Positions 27,887 through 36,423 of a DNA stretch of 64,000 bases are shown one piece after another; the first letter of the stretch is position 1; each line of letters opens with the position of its first letter. The notes beneath the pieces are model-generated. The model made no database searches. It worked only from the letters and a program-made list of their open reading frames with translations, and had not been told where the DNA came from. Origin of the DNA: Rhodospirillales bacterium. GTDB lineage: Bacteria; Pseudomonadota; Alphaproteobacteria; Rhodospirillales; Casp-alpha2. The position numbers and the translations under genes are program-made. The DNA lies in the NCBI GenBank assembly GCA_017644185.1, contig JAEPMA010000008.1, positions 167,837 through 231,836 on the forward strand. Reading direction: 5' to 3'.

Positions 27887-28112
27887 CTAGGGGCCCCCTT
27901 GGGTAAGAAATTATCGATATTTAGATTGATCTGCAGACAAACAATTACAATGTCTATCTACGGTCAAATACAAAACCGTTTTTTTTGGCGCTGTTCTGCT
28001 GGAAGCTTGAATTTGGTTGCTGTAATCTTTTTGCAACTGTGGCGGCTGAAGAAAAATAAGGGCCAAGCAGGGCGCCTGAAAAAGGCGAACACCTCTAGGG
28101 AGACTAAAAGAT

Positions 28113-29078
28113 ATGAACCGTACTTTCATCGGCCTTGCGGCCGCTGTTACCACTAGCTTTGGGCTGATTTCGGCCCCCGTTCAGGCGGCAGACATTCCGT
28201 GCTCGACCGCGAAGATGGTCGTGCCATGGAAGCCGGGCGGGGACACCGATCTGGTGTTCCAGGTCGTGGCCCGGGCGATCAACGAAACCGGCTTCAAGCC
28301 GCAGCTTCAGATCGTTCACATTTCCGGCCAGAGCGGCAACAAGGCTGCCAAGGAAGTGAAAGGCTCGAAGCCCGACGGGTGCACCCTGATGGCAATCCAC
28401 GAGAGCCAGATCACCACCTATCTCGCGGGCCGTGTCGACTTCACGTGGGATGCGTTCGACACCGTGTCGCTGCTGACCTACACCCCGTCGGTGCTGGGCG
28501 CCAACGCCAACGTGCCGTTCTCGGACATGAAGACGCTCGTCGATTACGCCAAGAAGAACCCGGGCAAGCTCGGCGTCGGGGTCACCACCGGCTCGACCAG
28601 CCAGTTCTTCAACCTCGTGATCGAGGATCAGACCGGCACTGAGTTCAAGTACATCCCGTACGAAGGCACGCGTGAACGCCTGACCGCGATCCTGTCGAAC
28701 AACGTGGACGTCGGGGAAATGAACATCCTGACCGCCAAGAAATACATCCAGGAAGGCACCATGAAGGCACTCGGCATCGCCACCGAAAAACGCGATCCGC
28801 TGATGCCTGAACTGCCGACCATGAAGGAACAGGGTGTGGACGTGATCTACGGCCTGCACCGTGGCGTCGTCGCGCCGAAGGGCACGCCGAAGGACGTGAT
28901 CGCCCACTACGAAGCGGCGTTCAAGAAAGCCATGACCGACCCGGCCGTGGTCAAGCACATGGACGAAAAAGGCACCTGGATCGTCTACAAGGACCATGCT
29001 GAATACGAAGCCTTCTTTAAGAAGTCCTTCGAACAGCATCTGAAGGTCGCCAAGAAGATCGGCATGTTTAAAGGCTGA
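28113..29078 (+). CDS. Tripartite tricarboxylate transporter (TTT) solute-binding protein, TctC family
   Basis: 321 residues. A signal peptide ends near Ala25 (VQAAD). The mature part is a TctC/Bug fold: 'MVVPWKPGGDTDLVFQVVA' in the first strand-helix, 'ISGQSGNKAAKEV' in the ligand-binding loop, and 'IPYEGTRERLTAIL' in the second lobe. The protein binds a small carboxylate in the periplasm and hands it to the TctA/TctB membrane pair encoded downstream. An intrinsic terminator follows, so more of this protein than of the membrane parts is expected. Confidence 0.92.
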   Translation: MNRTFIGLAAAVTTSFGLISAPVQAADIPCSTAKMVVPWKPGGDTDLVFQVVARAINETGFKPQLQIVHISGQSGNKAAKEVKGSKPDGCTLMAIHESQITTYLAGRVDFTWDAFDTVSLLTYTPSVLGANANVPFSDMKTLVDYAKKNPGKLGVGVTTGSTSQFFNLVIEDQTGTEFKYIPYEGTRERLTAILSNNVDVGEMNILTAKKYIQEGTMKALGIATEKRDPLMPELPTMKEQGVDVIYGLHRGVVAPKGTPKDVIAHYEAAFKKAMTDPAVVKHMDEKGTWIVYKDHAEYEAFFKKSFEQHLKVAKKIGMFKG

Positions 29079-29092
29079 TCGGCGAGAAAATC

Positions 29093-29124
29093 CCCGGCTC
29101 CGCCCCTGGCGGAGCCGGGTTTTT
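29093..29124 (+). terminator. Intrinsic terminator between tctC and tctB
   Basis: CCCGGCTCCGCC (29093-29104) pairs perfectly with GGCGGAGCCGGG (29108-29119) around a 3-base loop, followed by TTTTT (29120-29124). It lies 15 bp after the tctC stop and 32 bp before the tctB start, and so should reduce expression of the membrane genes relative to the binding protein. Confidence 0.85.
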
Positions 29125-29155
29125 CGTCGTCCACAACAAGATCACGGTTATCGCC

Positions 29156-29650
29156 ATGAGCCGCATTAACGCCGATGTCGTCATCGCGCTGCTGTTGCTG
29201 GTTATTACCAGCGCGTTGTATCTCGACACTTATTTTTATGAGACGGTGCCCGGTGCCATTATCGGCGCCAAGATCTGGCCCCGCGTCGTCACGTTTTTTA
29301 TCGGCGGCCTCTCCGTTCTTTATCTCATTCAATCGCTCAGGGCGACGCGTCCCGAACCCAAGGACGACGACGAGCAGATAAACGGCGTCGCGGACTGGTT
29401 CCGCGTCAACCGCAACGTCGTCGCATGCTTCGCGTTTTACGGTATTTTCCTGGCATCGCTGAAATGGCTCGGCATGCTGATCGGCGGCATTCTGTTCGTG
29501 TTCGTCACGCTCTCGTTCCTGGGCGAGAACACTCGCCGCAGTTTCATCATCAACGCGATTGTCGCGATCGTCTGCGTCGGCTTCATGTGGGCGATATTCA
29601 CCTTTGCGCTCGGGGTCATCTTGCCCCAGGGCGAGATTCTGCCGCGCTGA
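29156..29650 (+). CDS. TTT transporter small membrane subunit, TctB family
   Basis: 164 residues with four predicted membrane segments and a charged loop (EPKDDDEQ) in the middle, typical of TctB. It forms the transporter core with TctA. It is followed 10 bp later by tctA with an AGGAGA ribosome-binding site. Confidence 0.85.
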   Translation: MSRINADVVIALLLLVITSALYLDTYFYETVPGAIIGAKIWPRVVTFFIGGLSVLYLIQSLRATRPEPKDDDEQINGVADWFRVNRNVVACFAFYGIFLASLKWLGMLIGGILFVFVTLSFLGENTRRSFIINAIVAIVCVGFMWAIFTFALGVILPQGEILPR

Positions 29651-29660
29651 GGAGATTGCC

Positions 29661-31343
29661 ATGATTATCGAGAACATCGCCGGCGCCTTCGACGCGGTAT
29701 TCCACCTGAAGAACCTGGGCCTGATGACGCTCGGCGTCGCCGCCGGACTGATCACCGGTGCGATCCCGGGCTTCACCATCACCATGGCGGTCGTTCTCAC
29801 GCTCCCCTTCACGTTCGGGATGAGCGCGATCGAGGGCATCTCAACCATGATCGGGGTGTTCGTGGGTGGTCTATCGGGCGGCCTGATGGCAGGTGTGCTG
29901 ACCGGCATCCCGGGCACGCCATCGTCCGTCGCCACCACCTTCGACGGCTATCCGATGACACGCAAGGGCCGTCCCGGCCTGGCCCTCGGCCTGGGTGTCT
30001 GGTCGTCGTTCTTCGGCGGCCTGATCTCGGCGGTCTTCCTTATGCTGCTGGCGCCGTCGCTGGCCAAGATCGGGCTCGAGTTCGGACCCTGGGATTATTT
30101 CGCGCTCGTCCTTTTCGCATTGACCATCACCGCCAGTCTGGCTGGAGAGAACATCGTCAAGGGCGTGCTCGCGGGTGCCGTCGGCCTTCTGATCACCGCC
30201 ATCGGCGAGGATGAAATCAGCGGTGTGGCGCGCTTCACGTTCGGGTTCGAACCCCTTGAACAAGGCTTCGATTTCCTGCCGGTATTGGTCGGGCTGTTCG
30301 CATTCAGTCAGTTGTTAAGCGATCTCCGCGACACCGATCGCGCCCGCAAGCCGATGGTCCTCAGCACCACCAAGATCGCGATCGAACATGTCCAGGCGAT
30401 CCGCGAGATATTCAGGCACTACAAGACCCTGATCCGCTCGTCATTGATCGGGATCTTCGTCGGTATCCTGCCGGGCGCCGGCGGCACCATCGCCAACATC
30501 CTGGCGTACGACCAGACGAAGAAAGCCTCCGACACCCCTGAAAAATTCGGCACCGGCACCCCGGAAGGGATCATCGCACCGGAAAGCTCCAATAACGCCG
30601 TCGAGGGCGGCGCACTGATCACCATGATGGCGCTGGGCATTCCGGGCGACATCGTGACCGCGGTCATGCTGGGTGCGCTTCTGATTCACAACATCGCTCC
30701 CAGCCCGACGTTCATCGTCACCGAGCCGATCCTCGCCTATTCGATCATGGTTGCGTTCGCGCTCTCCCTTTTCATCATGCTGGGCCTGCAGGCGATTTGT
30801 CTCCGCATCTTCGTCACCGTGACGCGGGTGCCGATGTACAGGCTGGCGATCGTGATCCTCGCCTACTGCGCGATCGGCATCTTCACCCTCAACAACATCG
30901 TCTTCGATCTGTGGGTCCTTCTGATTTTCGGGTTGCTGGGTTACGCGATGCGGCGTTACGGGTTCCCCCTCGCGCCGATGATCCTGGGCGTCGTGCTGGG
31001 CGACAACGCCGAGATCAACCTGATCCGCGCACTCGCGACCGACGACAATCTGATGATCTTCTTCATGCGGCCCTGGTCTTTGTTCTTCCTGATGATTGCG
31101 ACGGCATCGGTAATCTTCCCGTGGTTCCAGAAATACCGGGGCAAGAAGAAGTGGACGCTTTTGTTCTCGCCCGTGCTCGCGATCACGCTGTCGATCCCTA
31201 TGTTCATGATGGGCGGGCAGGTCCGTCCGGTCATCGCGGTCGGCCTGATCGCGATCGGTCTTTATCTCATCTACAAGCGCCACCGTGGTGGTTGGGAACT
31301 GAAGCCGGTCGGCGCCGACGAACACCAGTTGCGGGAAGGCTGA
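29661..31343 (+). CDS. TTT transporter large membrane subunit, TctA family
   Basis: 560 residues from the ATG after AGGAGA; the longer upstream frame overlaps tctB and is not used. There are about twelve membrane segments. TctA motifs seen are 'ITGAIPGFTITMAVVLTLPF' at the N terminus, 'MAGVLTGIPGTPSSVATTFDG', and in the C half 'GILPGAGGTIANILAYDQ' and 'IIAPESSNNAVEGG'. It moves the substrate across the inner membrane with ion coupling. Its neighbour genes suggest a sulfo- or carboxylate substrate, as TTT systems in some bacteria carry sulfolactate or tricarboxylates. Confidence 0.9.
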   Translation: MIIENIAGAFDAVFHLKNLGLMTLGVAAGLITGAIPGFTITMAVVLTLPFTFGMSAIEGISTMIGVFVGGLSGGLMAGVLTGIPGTPSSVATTFDGYPMTRKGRPGLALGLGVWSSFFGGLISAVFLMLLAPSLAKIGLEFGPWDYFALVLFALTITASLAGENIVKGVLAGAVGLLITAIGEDEISGVARFTFGFEPLEQGFDFLPVLVGLFAFSQLLSDLRDTDRARKPMVLSTTKIAIEHVQAIREIFRHYKTLIRSSLIGIFVGILPGAGGTIANILAYDQTKKASDTPEKFGTGTPEGIIAPESSNNAVEGGALITMMALGIPGDIVTAVMLGALLIHNIAPSPTFIVTEPILAYSIMVAFALSLFIMLGLQAICLRIFVTVTRVPMYRLAIVILAYCAIGIFTLNNIVFDLWVLLIFGLLGYAMRRYGFPLAPMILGVVLGDNAEINLIRALATDDNLMIFFMRPWSLFFLMIATASVIFPWFQKYRGKKKWTLLFSPVLAITLSIPMFMMGGQVRPVIAVGLIAIGLYLIYKRHRGGWELKPVGADEHQLREG

Positions 31344-31593
31344 GCGGGTGTCGCGGCGCCGGGGACTGGCACGCCCCGGAACAGTCCGCTAAAGTTTCAC
31401 CCAGCAGGCACATACACATATTTTGATTCCCGGCCTTGTCGGCCCGGTGTTTTGTGCCAATGTCCAAAAGACCGGCCGTTTTCGCCGGTCCGAACCGGAC
31501 TTCGTTTCCTGTCAGGTTCGATACAATCAAACCTTTTGGCGACCGCACGATACAAACGGGCGGCGTCCACGACTGACCAGGGAAGAAATATCG

Positions 31594-32103
31594 ATGGAAT
31601 GGGGTGACGACATTTACAAGGCGATCAAGGAGGCCGGGGTCGGCCAGGTCGCCTACGTACCGGACGCGGGCCACAAGCGCCTGATCAACGCGTGTATCGA
31701 CGACAACGACATCAAGGCGGTGTCTCTGACCACCGAAGAAGAGGGTATCGCACTCTCAGCCGGCGCTTGGCTCGGCGGTGAAAAGTGCGTGATGCTGATG
31801 CAGTCCTCGGGTGTCGGCAACTGCATCAACATGCTGTCACTGATCGAGACCTGCCGGTTTCCGTTCTGCGCCTTCGTCACGATGCGCGGCCAGTGGCACG
31901 AGTTCAATCCGTGGCAGATGCCGATGGGCACGACGACCAAACAGGCCCTTCAGACCGCGGGCTGCCTGGTCGACGAGGTCGAGGACCCGTCGGACGTCGG
32001 CGCCAAGGCGGCGGCAACCATTCACAAGGCCTTCGTCGGCCAGCAATCTTCCGTGCTGCTGCTGAGCCAGCGCATGGTTCCCATCAAGACGTTCGGCAAA
32101 TAA
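31594..32103 (+). CDS. ThDP-dependent decarboxylase, alpha subunit (sulfopyruvate decarboxylase-like)
   Basis: 169 residues, exactly the length class of ComD. It has the pyrimidine-binding (PYR) domain of a ThDP enzyme: 'LTTEEEGIALSAGAWLGG' contains the activating Glu, and 'VMLMQSSGVGNCINML' follows. The next gene supplies the pyrophosphate-binding domain. Split two-subunit decarboxylases of this kind include sulfopyruvate decarboxylase (ComDE), and one-chain relatives act on phosphonopyruvate. The start ATG follows GGAAG; a longer frame upstream has no signal. Confidence 0.8.
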   Translation: MEWGDDIYKAIKEAGVGQVAYVPDAGHKRLINACIDDNDIKAVSLTTEEEGIALSAGAWLGGEKCVMLMQSSGVGNCINMLSLIETCRFPFCAFVTMRGQWHEFNPWQMPMGTTTKQALQTAGCLVDEVEDPSDVGAKAAATIHKAFVGQQSSVLLLSQRMVPIKTFGK

Positions 32104-32113
32104 GGAGGAAGCC

Positions 32114-32713
32114 ATGAGTAAACGTGCAGAAAGTTTCCCCCTTCACCGCCGCGAGGTCGCCAAGACGCTTCTTAATGCCCGTGACGACCTTCTCGTCGTG
32201 ACCGGGCTTGGCTCGACCAACTGGGACTTCACCGCCGCCGGCGATTGCGCCCGCATCTTCCCGTTATGGGGTGCCATGGGGGGCGCGGTACCGACGGGCC
32301 TTGGTCTCGCTCTTGCGCAGCCCACGAAGCGTGTCCTCGTCGCGACCGGCGACGGCGAGATGCTGATGGGGATCGGCGCGCTCGCCACCGTCGCCGTGCA
32401 GGCACCGAAGAACCTTGCGATCTGTGTGTTCGACAACGAACGCTACGGCGAGACGGGCATGCAGACGACGCATACCGCTTCGGTCGCAGACCTCGCGCTG
32501 ACCGCGCAGGGTCTCGGGATCAAGAACACTGGCACCATCACGGACGAGGGCGAACTCAACGCCGAGCTCGACACCATCGTCAACGCCGACGGTCCTGTGT
32601 TCCGGACCATCAAGGTCCGGGCCGAACCGCTCGAATTCGTGCTGCCGTCGAAGGACGGGGTGCACCTCAAGAACCGCTTCCGCGCCGAACTTTTGGGACC
32701 GGAAGCACTCTGA
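32114..32713 (+). CDS. ThDP-dependent decarboxylase, beta subunit (sulfopyruvate decarboxylase-like)
   Basis: 199 residues with the ThDP pyrophosphate/Mg motif GDGExLM...NN-like sequence ('ATGDGEMLMGIGALATVA' then 'FDNERYGETGMQ'). It forms the active site with the alpha subunit 10 bp upstream. In known systems this enzyme decarboxylates sulfopyruvate to sulfoacetaldehyde, and related enzymes phosphonopyruvate. The aldehyde dehydrogenase gene in the same cluster would fit oxidation of the resulting aldehyde. Substrate not proven. Confidence 0.82.
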   Translation: MSKRAESFPLHRREVAKTLLNARDDLLVVTGLGSTNWDFTAAGDCARIFPLWGAMGGAVPTGLGLALAQPTKRVLVATGDGEMLMGIGALATVAVQAPKNLAICVFDNERYGETGMQTTHTASVADLALTAQGLGIKNTGTITDEGELNAELDTIVNADGPVFRTIKVRAEPLEFVLPSKDGVHLKNRFRAELLGPEAL

Positions 32714-32721
32714 CAGCACGC

Positions 32722-32818
32722 TATTCTTCGAGACGGCCTTTCAGGCCTCCCCGGCATGAGGGATTCGTTCAACACCTCATCCTGAGGAGCGACACCGTCG
32801 CGTCTCGAAGGATTAGGT
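32722..32818. repeat. Intergenic repeat of the CCTCATCCTGAGGAGC...TCTCGAAGGAT type
   Basis: Contains 'CCTCATCCTGAGGAGCGAC' followed by 'GTCTCGAAGGATTAGG', with an upstream partly inverted copy (TTCGAGACGGCC...CATGAGG). It resembles the well-known alphaproteobacterial intergenic elements of this form. It separates the decarboxylase genes from the NTF2-like gene and may end the transcript. No gene is in it. Confidence 0.7.
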
Positions 32819-32883
32819 CTGGGGGTGCTGGATTCCCCGTACTTTTGCGCTAGCATGCGCCGAAGACATGTTGGGAGGATACC

Positions 32884-33282
32884 ATGAACGCCGAGGACAT
32901 GAGCGCCGTCGAGGCGTGCATCCAGAACTATTTCGAAGCCTTATACACGGGTGACACCGATCTGTTGATGGGATCGGTGTTCCATCCGAACGCGCACCTT
33001 TACGCCGCCAATATGGGTGGTGGGTTCGTCGACTGGCCGATGGACGAATTCAGGAAAGTCATCGAGAGCCGGCCCTCGCCGGAATCATCCGGCGCCGAGC
33101 GCCGCGAGCGCATCGTTTCGATGGACGAGGCCGGACCCGACACCGTCATGGTCAAGGTGGAGGTCTTGGTCGGCACCCGCGACTTCGTCGACTATCTGTC
33201 CGTCCTCAGGCTCGATGGCGAGTGGCGGATCATTTCCAAGACATGCGTGATGATCAAGGATCACGCCGGGGCGGCAGCCTGA
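32884..33282 (+). CDS. NTF2-like (SnoaL/lumazine-binding-type) protein
   Basis: 132 residues, a single small cone fold: helices 'VEACIQNYFEALYTGDTDLL' then beta strands ending 'LRLDGEWRIISKTCVMIKD'. A GGGAGG site precedes the ATG. The family includes ligand-binding and dehydratase-like members with many functions; none can be assigned here. It stands 27 bp before the aldehyde dehydrogenase gene on the same strand, so it probably belongs to that operon. Confidence 0.75.
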   Translation: MNAEDMSAVEACIQNYFEALYTGDTDLLMGSVFHPNAHLYAANMGGGFVDWPMDEFRKVIESRPSPESSGAERRERIVSMDEAGPDTVMVKVEVLVGTRDFVDYLSVLRLDGEWRIISKTCVMIKDHAGAAA

Positions 33283-33309
33283 ACAAAAAACTCTTAGGGA
33301 GAGAATGAC

Positions 33310-34785
33310 ATGAGCGATCTTCAGAAATACCAGATGCTGATCGGCGGCGAATGGGTCGACGCATCCGACGGCCAGACCTTCGAGAGCATGAACCCCTACA
33401 CCGGCGAAAACTGGGCAAGCTTTCCGCGCGGTACGGCGGAAGATGCGGAGCGCGCCGTCCAGGCCGCCAGAAAAGCATTCACCACCGGTGACTGGCCGAA
33501 CATGACCGCAACCCAGCGCGGTCATCTGCTGAGAAAGCTCGGCGATCTTATTCTGGCGAAAGCCGAGGACCTGGCCGCGACCGAGGTACGCGATAACGGC
33601 AAGCTGATCGCGGAAATGGGCATGCAACTGAAATACGTGCCCCAATGGTACTATTATTTCGGCGGCCTCGCCGACAAGATCGAGGGTGCGGTCACCCCCA
33701 TCGACAAGCCCGACCACTTCCACTACACGCGCCACGAGCCGTTGGGCGTCGTCTGTGCGATCACGCCGTGGAACTCCCCTCTTCTGCTCGCGGGATGGAA
33801 GCTGGCCCCCGCGCTCGCGGCGGGGAATACCGTCATCCTGAAACCGTCCGAATTCACGTCGGCATCGAGTGTCGAGTTCGCGCGTCTGTTCGAAGAAGCG
33901 GGCTTCCCGCCAGGCGTCGTGAACGTGGTCACCGGCTACGGCCACGAAATCGGCGCGGCCCTGACGGAACATCCGGGCGTCGATAAGATCACCTTCACGG
34001 GTGGTTCCGAAACCGGGCGGCGCGTCTATCAGACGGGCGCGTCTCAGTTCAAGCGGGTGTCGCTCGAACTCGGCGGCAAGTCGCCCAACATCGTGTTCGA
34101 CGACTGCGACATGGATAACGCGGTTAAGGGTGCGATTTCCGGGATTTTCGCCGCGACGGGTCAGACGTGCATCGCGGGCTCGCGGCTTCTGGTTCAGGAA
34201 AGCATCCACGACGAGTTCGTCGACAAGCTGGTCGCGCTGGCGAAGACCGCCAAGATGGGCGATCCGATGCTGATGGACACGCAAGTGGGGCCGGTCACGA
34301 CGATCCCGCAGTACGAAAAGATCCTCAGCTATCTGGACGTCGCCAAGGGCGAAGGCGCGGAGGTCAGGCTTGGCGGCGACAAGGCGGACGCCGGTAAATA
34401 CTTCGTGCAGCCGACCGTCTTCACGGGCGTGAACAACAAGATGCGGATCGCGCAGGAAGAAGTCTTCGGCCCCGTTCTTTCGGTGATCCCCTTCAAGGAC
34501 GACGAAGAAGCGATCGAAGTTGGCAACGACGTGATCTACGGTCTCGCCGCCGGGGTCTGGACCCAGTCCATGCGCCGCGCCTTCACCATGGCGGCGAAGC
34601 TTCGGGCCGGATCGGTGTGGGTCAACACCTACCGCGCCGTCAGCTACATGGCGCCGTTCGGCGGCTACAAACAATCGGGTATCGGCCGTGAAAGCGGGCA
34701 GGAATCGATCAAGGAGTTCATGCAGACGAAATCCGTCTGGATGTCCTACGCCGAAGACACGCCGAACCCCTTCATCATGCGATGA
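33310..34785 (+). CDS. Aldehyde dehydrogenase (NAD(P)-dependent)
   Basis: 491 residues, a full ALDH-family length. The general base Glu is in 'SLELGGKSPN', the nucleophile is Cys287 in 'ATGQTCIAGSR', and the NAD loop 'FTGGSETGR' is present; 'NPYTGE' near the start and 'APFGGYKQSGIGRE' near the end are conserved. It oxidises an aldehyde to the acid. The gene context with the decarboxylase suggests the aldehyde it makes, possibly sulfoacetaldehyde or similar, but the specificity cannot be told from sequence. It is followed 7 bp later by an SDR gene. Confidence 0.9.
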   Translation: MSDLQKYQMLIGGEWVDASDGQTFESMNPYTGENWASFPRGTAEDAERAVQAARKAFTTGDWPNMTATQRGHLLRKLGDLILAKAEDLAATEVRDNGKLIAEMGMQLKYVPQWYYYFGGLADKIEGAVTPIDKPDHFHYTRHEPLGVVCAITPWNSPLLLAGWKLAPALAAGNTVILKPSEFTSASSVEFARLFEEAGFPPGVVNVVTGYGHEIGAALTEHPGVDKITFTGGSETGRRVYQTGASQFKRVSLELGGKSPNIVFDDCDMDNAVKGAISGIFAATGQTCIAGSRLLVQESIHDEFVDKLVALAKTAKMGDPMLMDTQVGPVTTIPQYEKILSYLDVAKGEGAEVRLGGDKADAGKYFVQPTVFTGVNNKMRIAQEEVFGPVLSVIPFKDDEEAIEVGNDVIYGLAAGVWTQSMRRAFTMAAKLRAGSVWVNTYRAVSYMAPFGGYKQSGIGRESGQESIKEFMQTKSVWMSYAEDTPNPFIMR

Positions 34786-34792
34786 CGGGGTG

Positions 34793-35533
34793 ATGAGCGA
34801 CCAGAAAACCGCCCTGATTACCGGCGGGTCACGGGGCATCGGCGCGGCGGTCGTCGCGCGCTTTGCCGCCGAGGGTTGGCAGGTGATCTTCACCTACGTT
34901 TCCAACGACGCGGCCGCCGACGCGGTCGCGTCCGAAACGGGGGCGCGGGCGGTGAAGGGTGACGTCGGTTCGGAAGCGGATATTCTTTCGCTCTTCAAAA
35001 ATCTGGATGACGAGAAGATCACCATCGACGCGCTCGTCAATAACGCGGGGATCACCGGCCCCAAACGGCGCATGGAAGACGTCACATGGGAAACGGTCAT
35101 GGATGTCTATCGGGTGAACGTCGCGGGCTCGGTCGCGATGTGCCGCGAAGCGGTCAAACGCATGTCGACGAATAACGGAGGAAGAGGCGGCGCCATCGTC
35201 AATTTGTCATCCACCGCGACCCTCGCGGGAAGCCCCAACCAGTGGATCGACTACGCCGGGTCCAAGGGCGCTATCGACATCATCACCAAAGGCCTTTCAC
35301 GTGAAGTCGGCGAGGAAGGCATAAGGGTCAACGCCGTCGCGCCCGGCTACACGCTCACCGACATGGCCAGAAAGGGACAGATCGCCGAACGCTTTCACGA
35401 GTTCAGGCACGAAGTCCCCATGGGCCGCATCGGCACGGTCGAGGAGGTGGCAGCAGGGATTTACTGGCTTTGCACCGACGAGGCGTCCTACATCACCGGC
35501 TGCATCCTGCCGGTCGCGGGCGGCAGGGTTTAA
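34793..35533 (+). CDS. Short-chain dehydrogenase/reductase (SDR)
   Basis: 246 residues, from the ATG just after the ALDH stop. The classical SDR marks are 'ALITGGSRGIGAAVV' for NAD(P), 'NNAG' at about 85, Ser in 'NLSSTATLAG', and Tyr-x-x-x-Lys as 'YAGSKGA'. It resembles 3-oxoacyl or glucose-type dehydrogenases of the classical group. It is likely the last gene of the ALDH operon, which ends at a GC-rich repeat. Substrate unknown. Confidence 0.88.
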   Translation: MSDQKTALITGGSRGIGAAVVARFAAEGWQVIFTYVSNDAAADAVASETGARAVKGDVGSEADILSLFKNLDDEKITIDALVNNAGITGPKRRMEDVTWETVMDVYRVNVAGSVAMCREAVKRMSTNNGGRGGAIVNLSSTATLAGSPNQWIDYAGSKGAIDIITKGLSREVGEEGIRVNAVAPGYTLTDMARKGQIAERFHEFRHEVPMGRIGTVEEVAAGIYWLCTDEASYITGCILPVAGGRV

Positions 35534-35534
35534 C

Positions 35535-35632
35535 GCCCCCTCACCCGACGCCTCCGGCGCCACCCTCTCCCCAGGGAGAGGGATATCGCGACAGGGTCCC
35601 TTCTCCCTTGGGAGAAGGACAGGATGAGGGGC
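35535..35632. repeat. Intergenic repeat of the CCCTCACCC/GGGAGAGGG type
   Basis: Starts CCCCCTCACCC and ends AGGATGAGGGG, with internal CCCTCTCCCCAGGGAGAGGG and CTTCTCCCTTGGGAGAAGG hairpins. It lies between the convergent SDR and N-formylglutamate amidohydrolase genes. It matches the copies at 26176-26283 and 55230-55275 in its outer blocks, and may act as a two-way transcript end. Confidence 0.75.
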
Positions 35633-35634
35633 CT

Positions 35635-36423
35635 TCAAGGACGAAAATTCAGCATCGTCTGAATGAAGCGTTGCAGCACCGGCCTGATGCCCGCCGCAAG
35701 ATCGTCGCGGTAGTTGAACGGATAAAATTCATCCATGTACGTCGCCCAACTGAGTTCCAGCTGCACGGCGTGGATGTTGTTTTCCGGGTCGCCGTAATGC
35801 CGCGTGATGTAGCCACCGATATAGCGGCCGTTCATCTTCCACGTGTAGCCCGCCGCTTCACCCGCGACGGCTTCGAGGTCTTTCTGGAGGCGCGGATCGC
35901 AGCTCTCACCGTTGTTCGTCCCGAGGTTGATGTCCCACAATTTACCCTCGAAGAAGCGCGGCAGCTCGCTCTTGATCGAATGGGCATCCCACAACAGCGC
36001 GTAACCATGTTCAGATTTAATGGCGGCCAGCGTCTCGGCCAATTTCGCGTGATAAGGGGTGTGATACAGGTTGCGGCGGGTTTCGATCTCCGCGTCGTCG
36101 GGTTCCTGACCCTCTTTATAAACCGGCTCGCTCTTGCCGGTCTTTAAAGGGAGCAGCCCTTCCGTATCCTGCCCCGGATAGAGATTCACGTTCTCTGGGG
36201 GGCGGTTCAGATCGACACAATACCGGCTGTGCGTCGCGGACAGGAAGTGCGCGCCCATCGCGGGAGCGAAATCGTAGAGGATGGGGATGTGCCAGTCGGT
36301 GTCGGCGACCAGAAGACCCTCGTCCGTCATGCGCGGCTTGATATCTTCGGGGATGTGCGTGCCGGGGTGCGGCGCGCTGATCAGAAGCGGCGTCGTGCCG
36401 GGGATAAAATCAAAGATGTCCAT
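35635..36423 (-). CDS. hutG: N-formylglutamate amidohydrolase (HutG family)
   Basis: 262 residues from the ATG that overlaps the preceding stop (TAATG). Family motifs: 'LLISAPHPGTHIP' at the N terminus, 'VDLNRPPENVNLYPGQ', 'LWDAHSIKSELPRF' and 'YITRHYGDP', which include the metal-binding His/Asp residues. The enzyme splits N-formyl-L-glutamate to formate and glutamate, the last step of one histidine degradation route. No hutH, hutU or hutI gene is in the window, so it may be used with the amidase gene upstream, from which it is co-transcribed. Confidence 0.88.
   Translation of the reverse strand: MDIFDFIPGTTPLLISAPHPGTHIPEDIKPRMTDEGLLVADTDWHIPILYDFAPAMGAHFLSATHSRYCVDLNRPPENVNLYPGQDTEGLLPLKTGKSEPVYKEGQEPDDAEIETRRNLYHTPYHAKLAETLAAIKSEHGYALLWDAHSIKSELPRFFEGKLWDINLGTNNGESCDPRLQKDLEAVAGEAAGYTWKMNGRYIGGYITRHYGDPENNIHAVQLELSWATYMDEFYPFNYRDDLAAGIRPVLQRFIQTMLNFRP

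Noticed and set aside
24050..35632. CRISPR array from the repeated GC-rich blocks
   Set aside because: Copies are single, kilobases apart, of unequal length and without spacers or cas genes.
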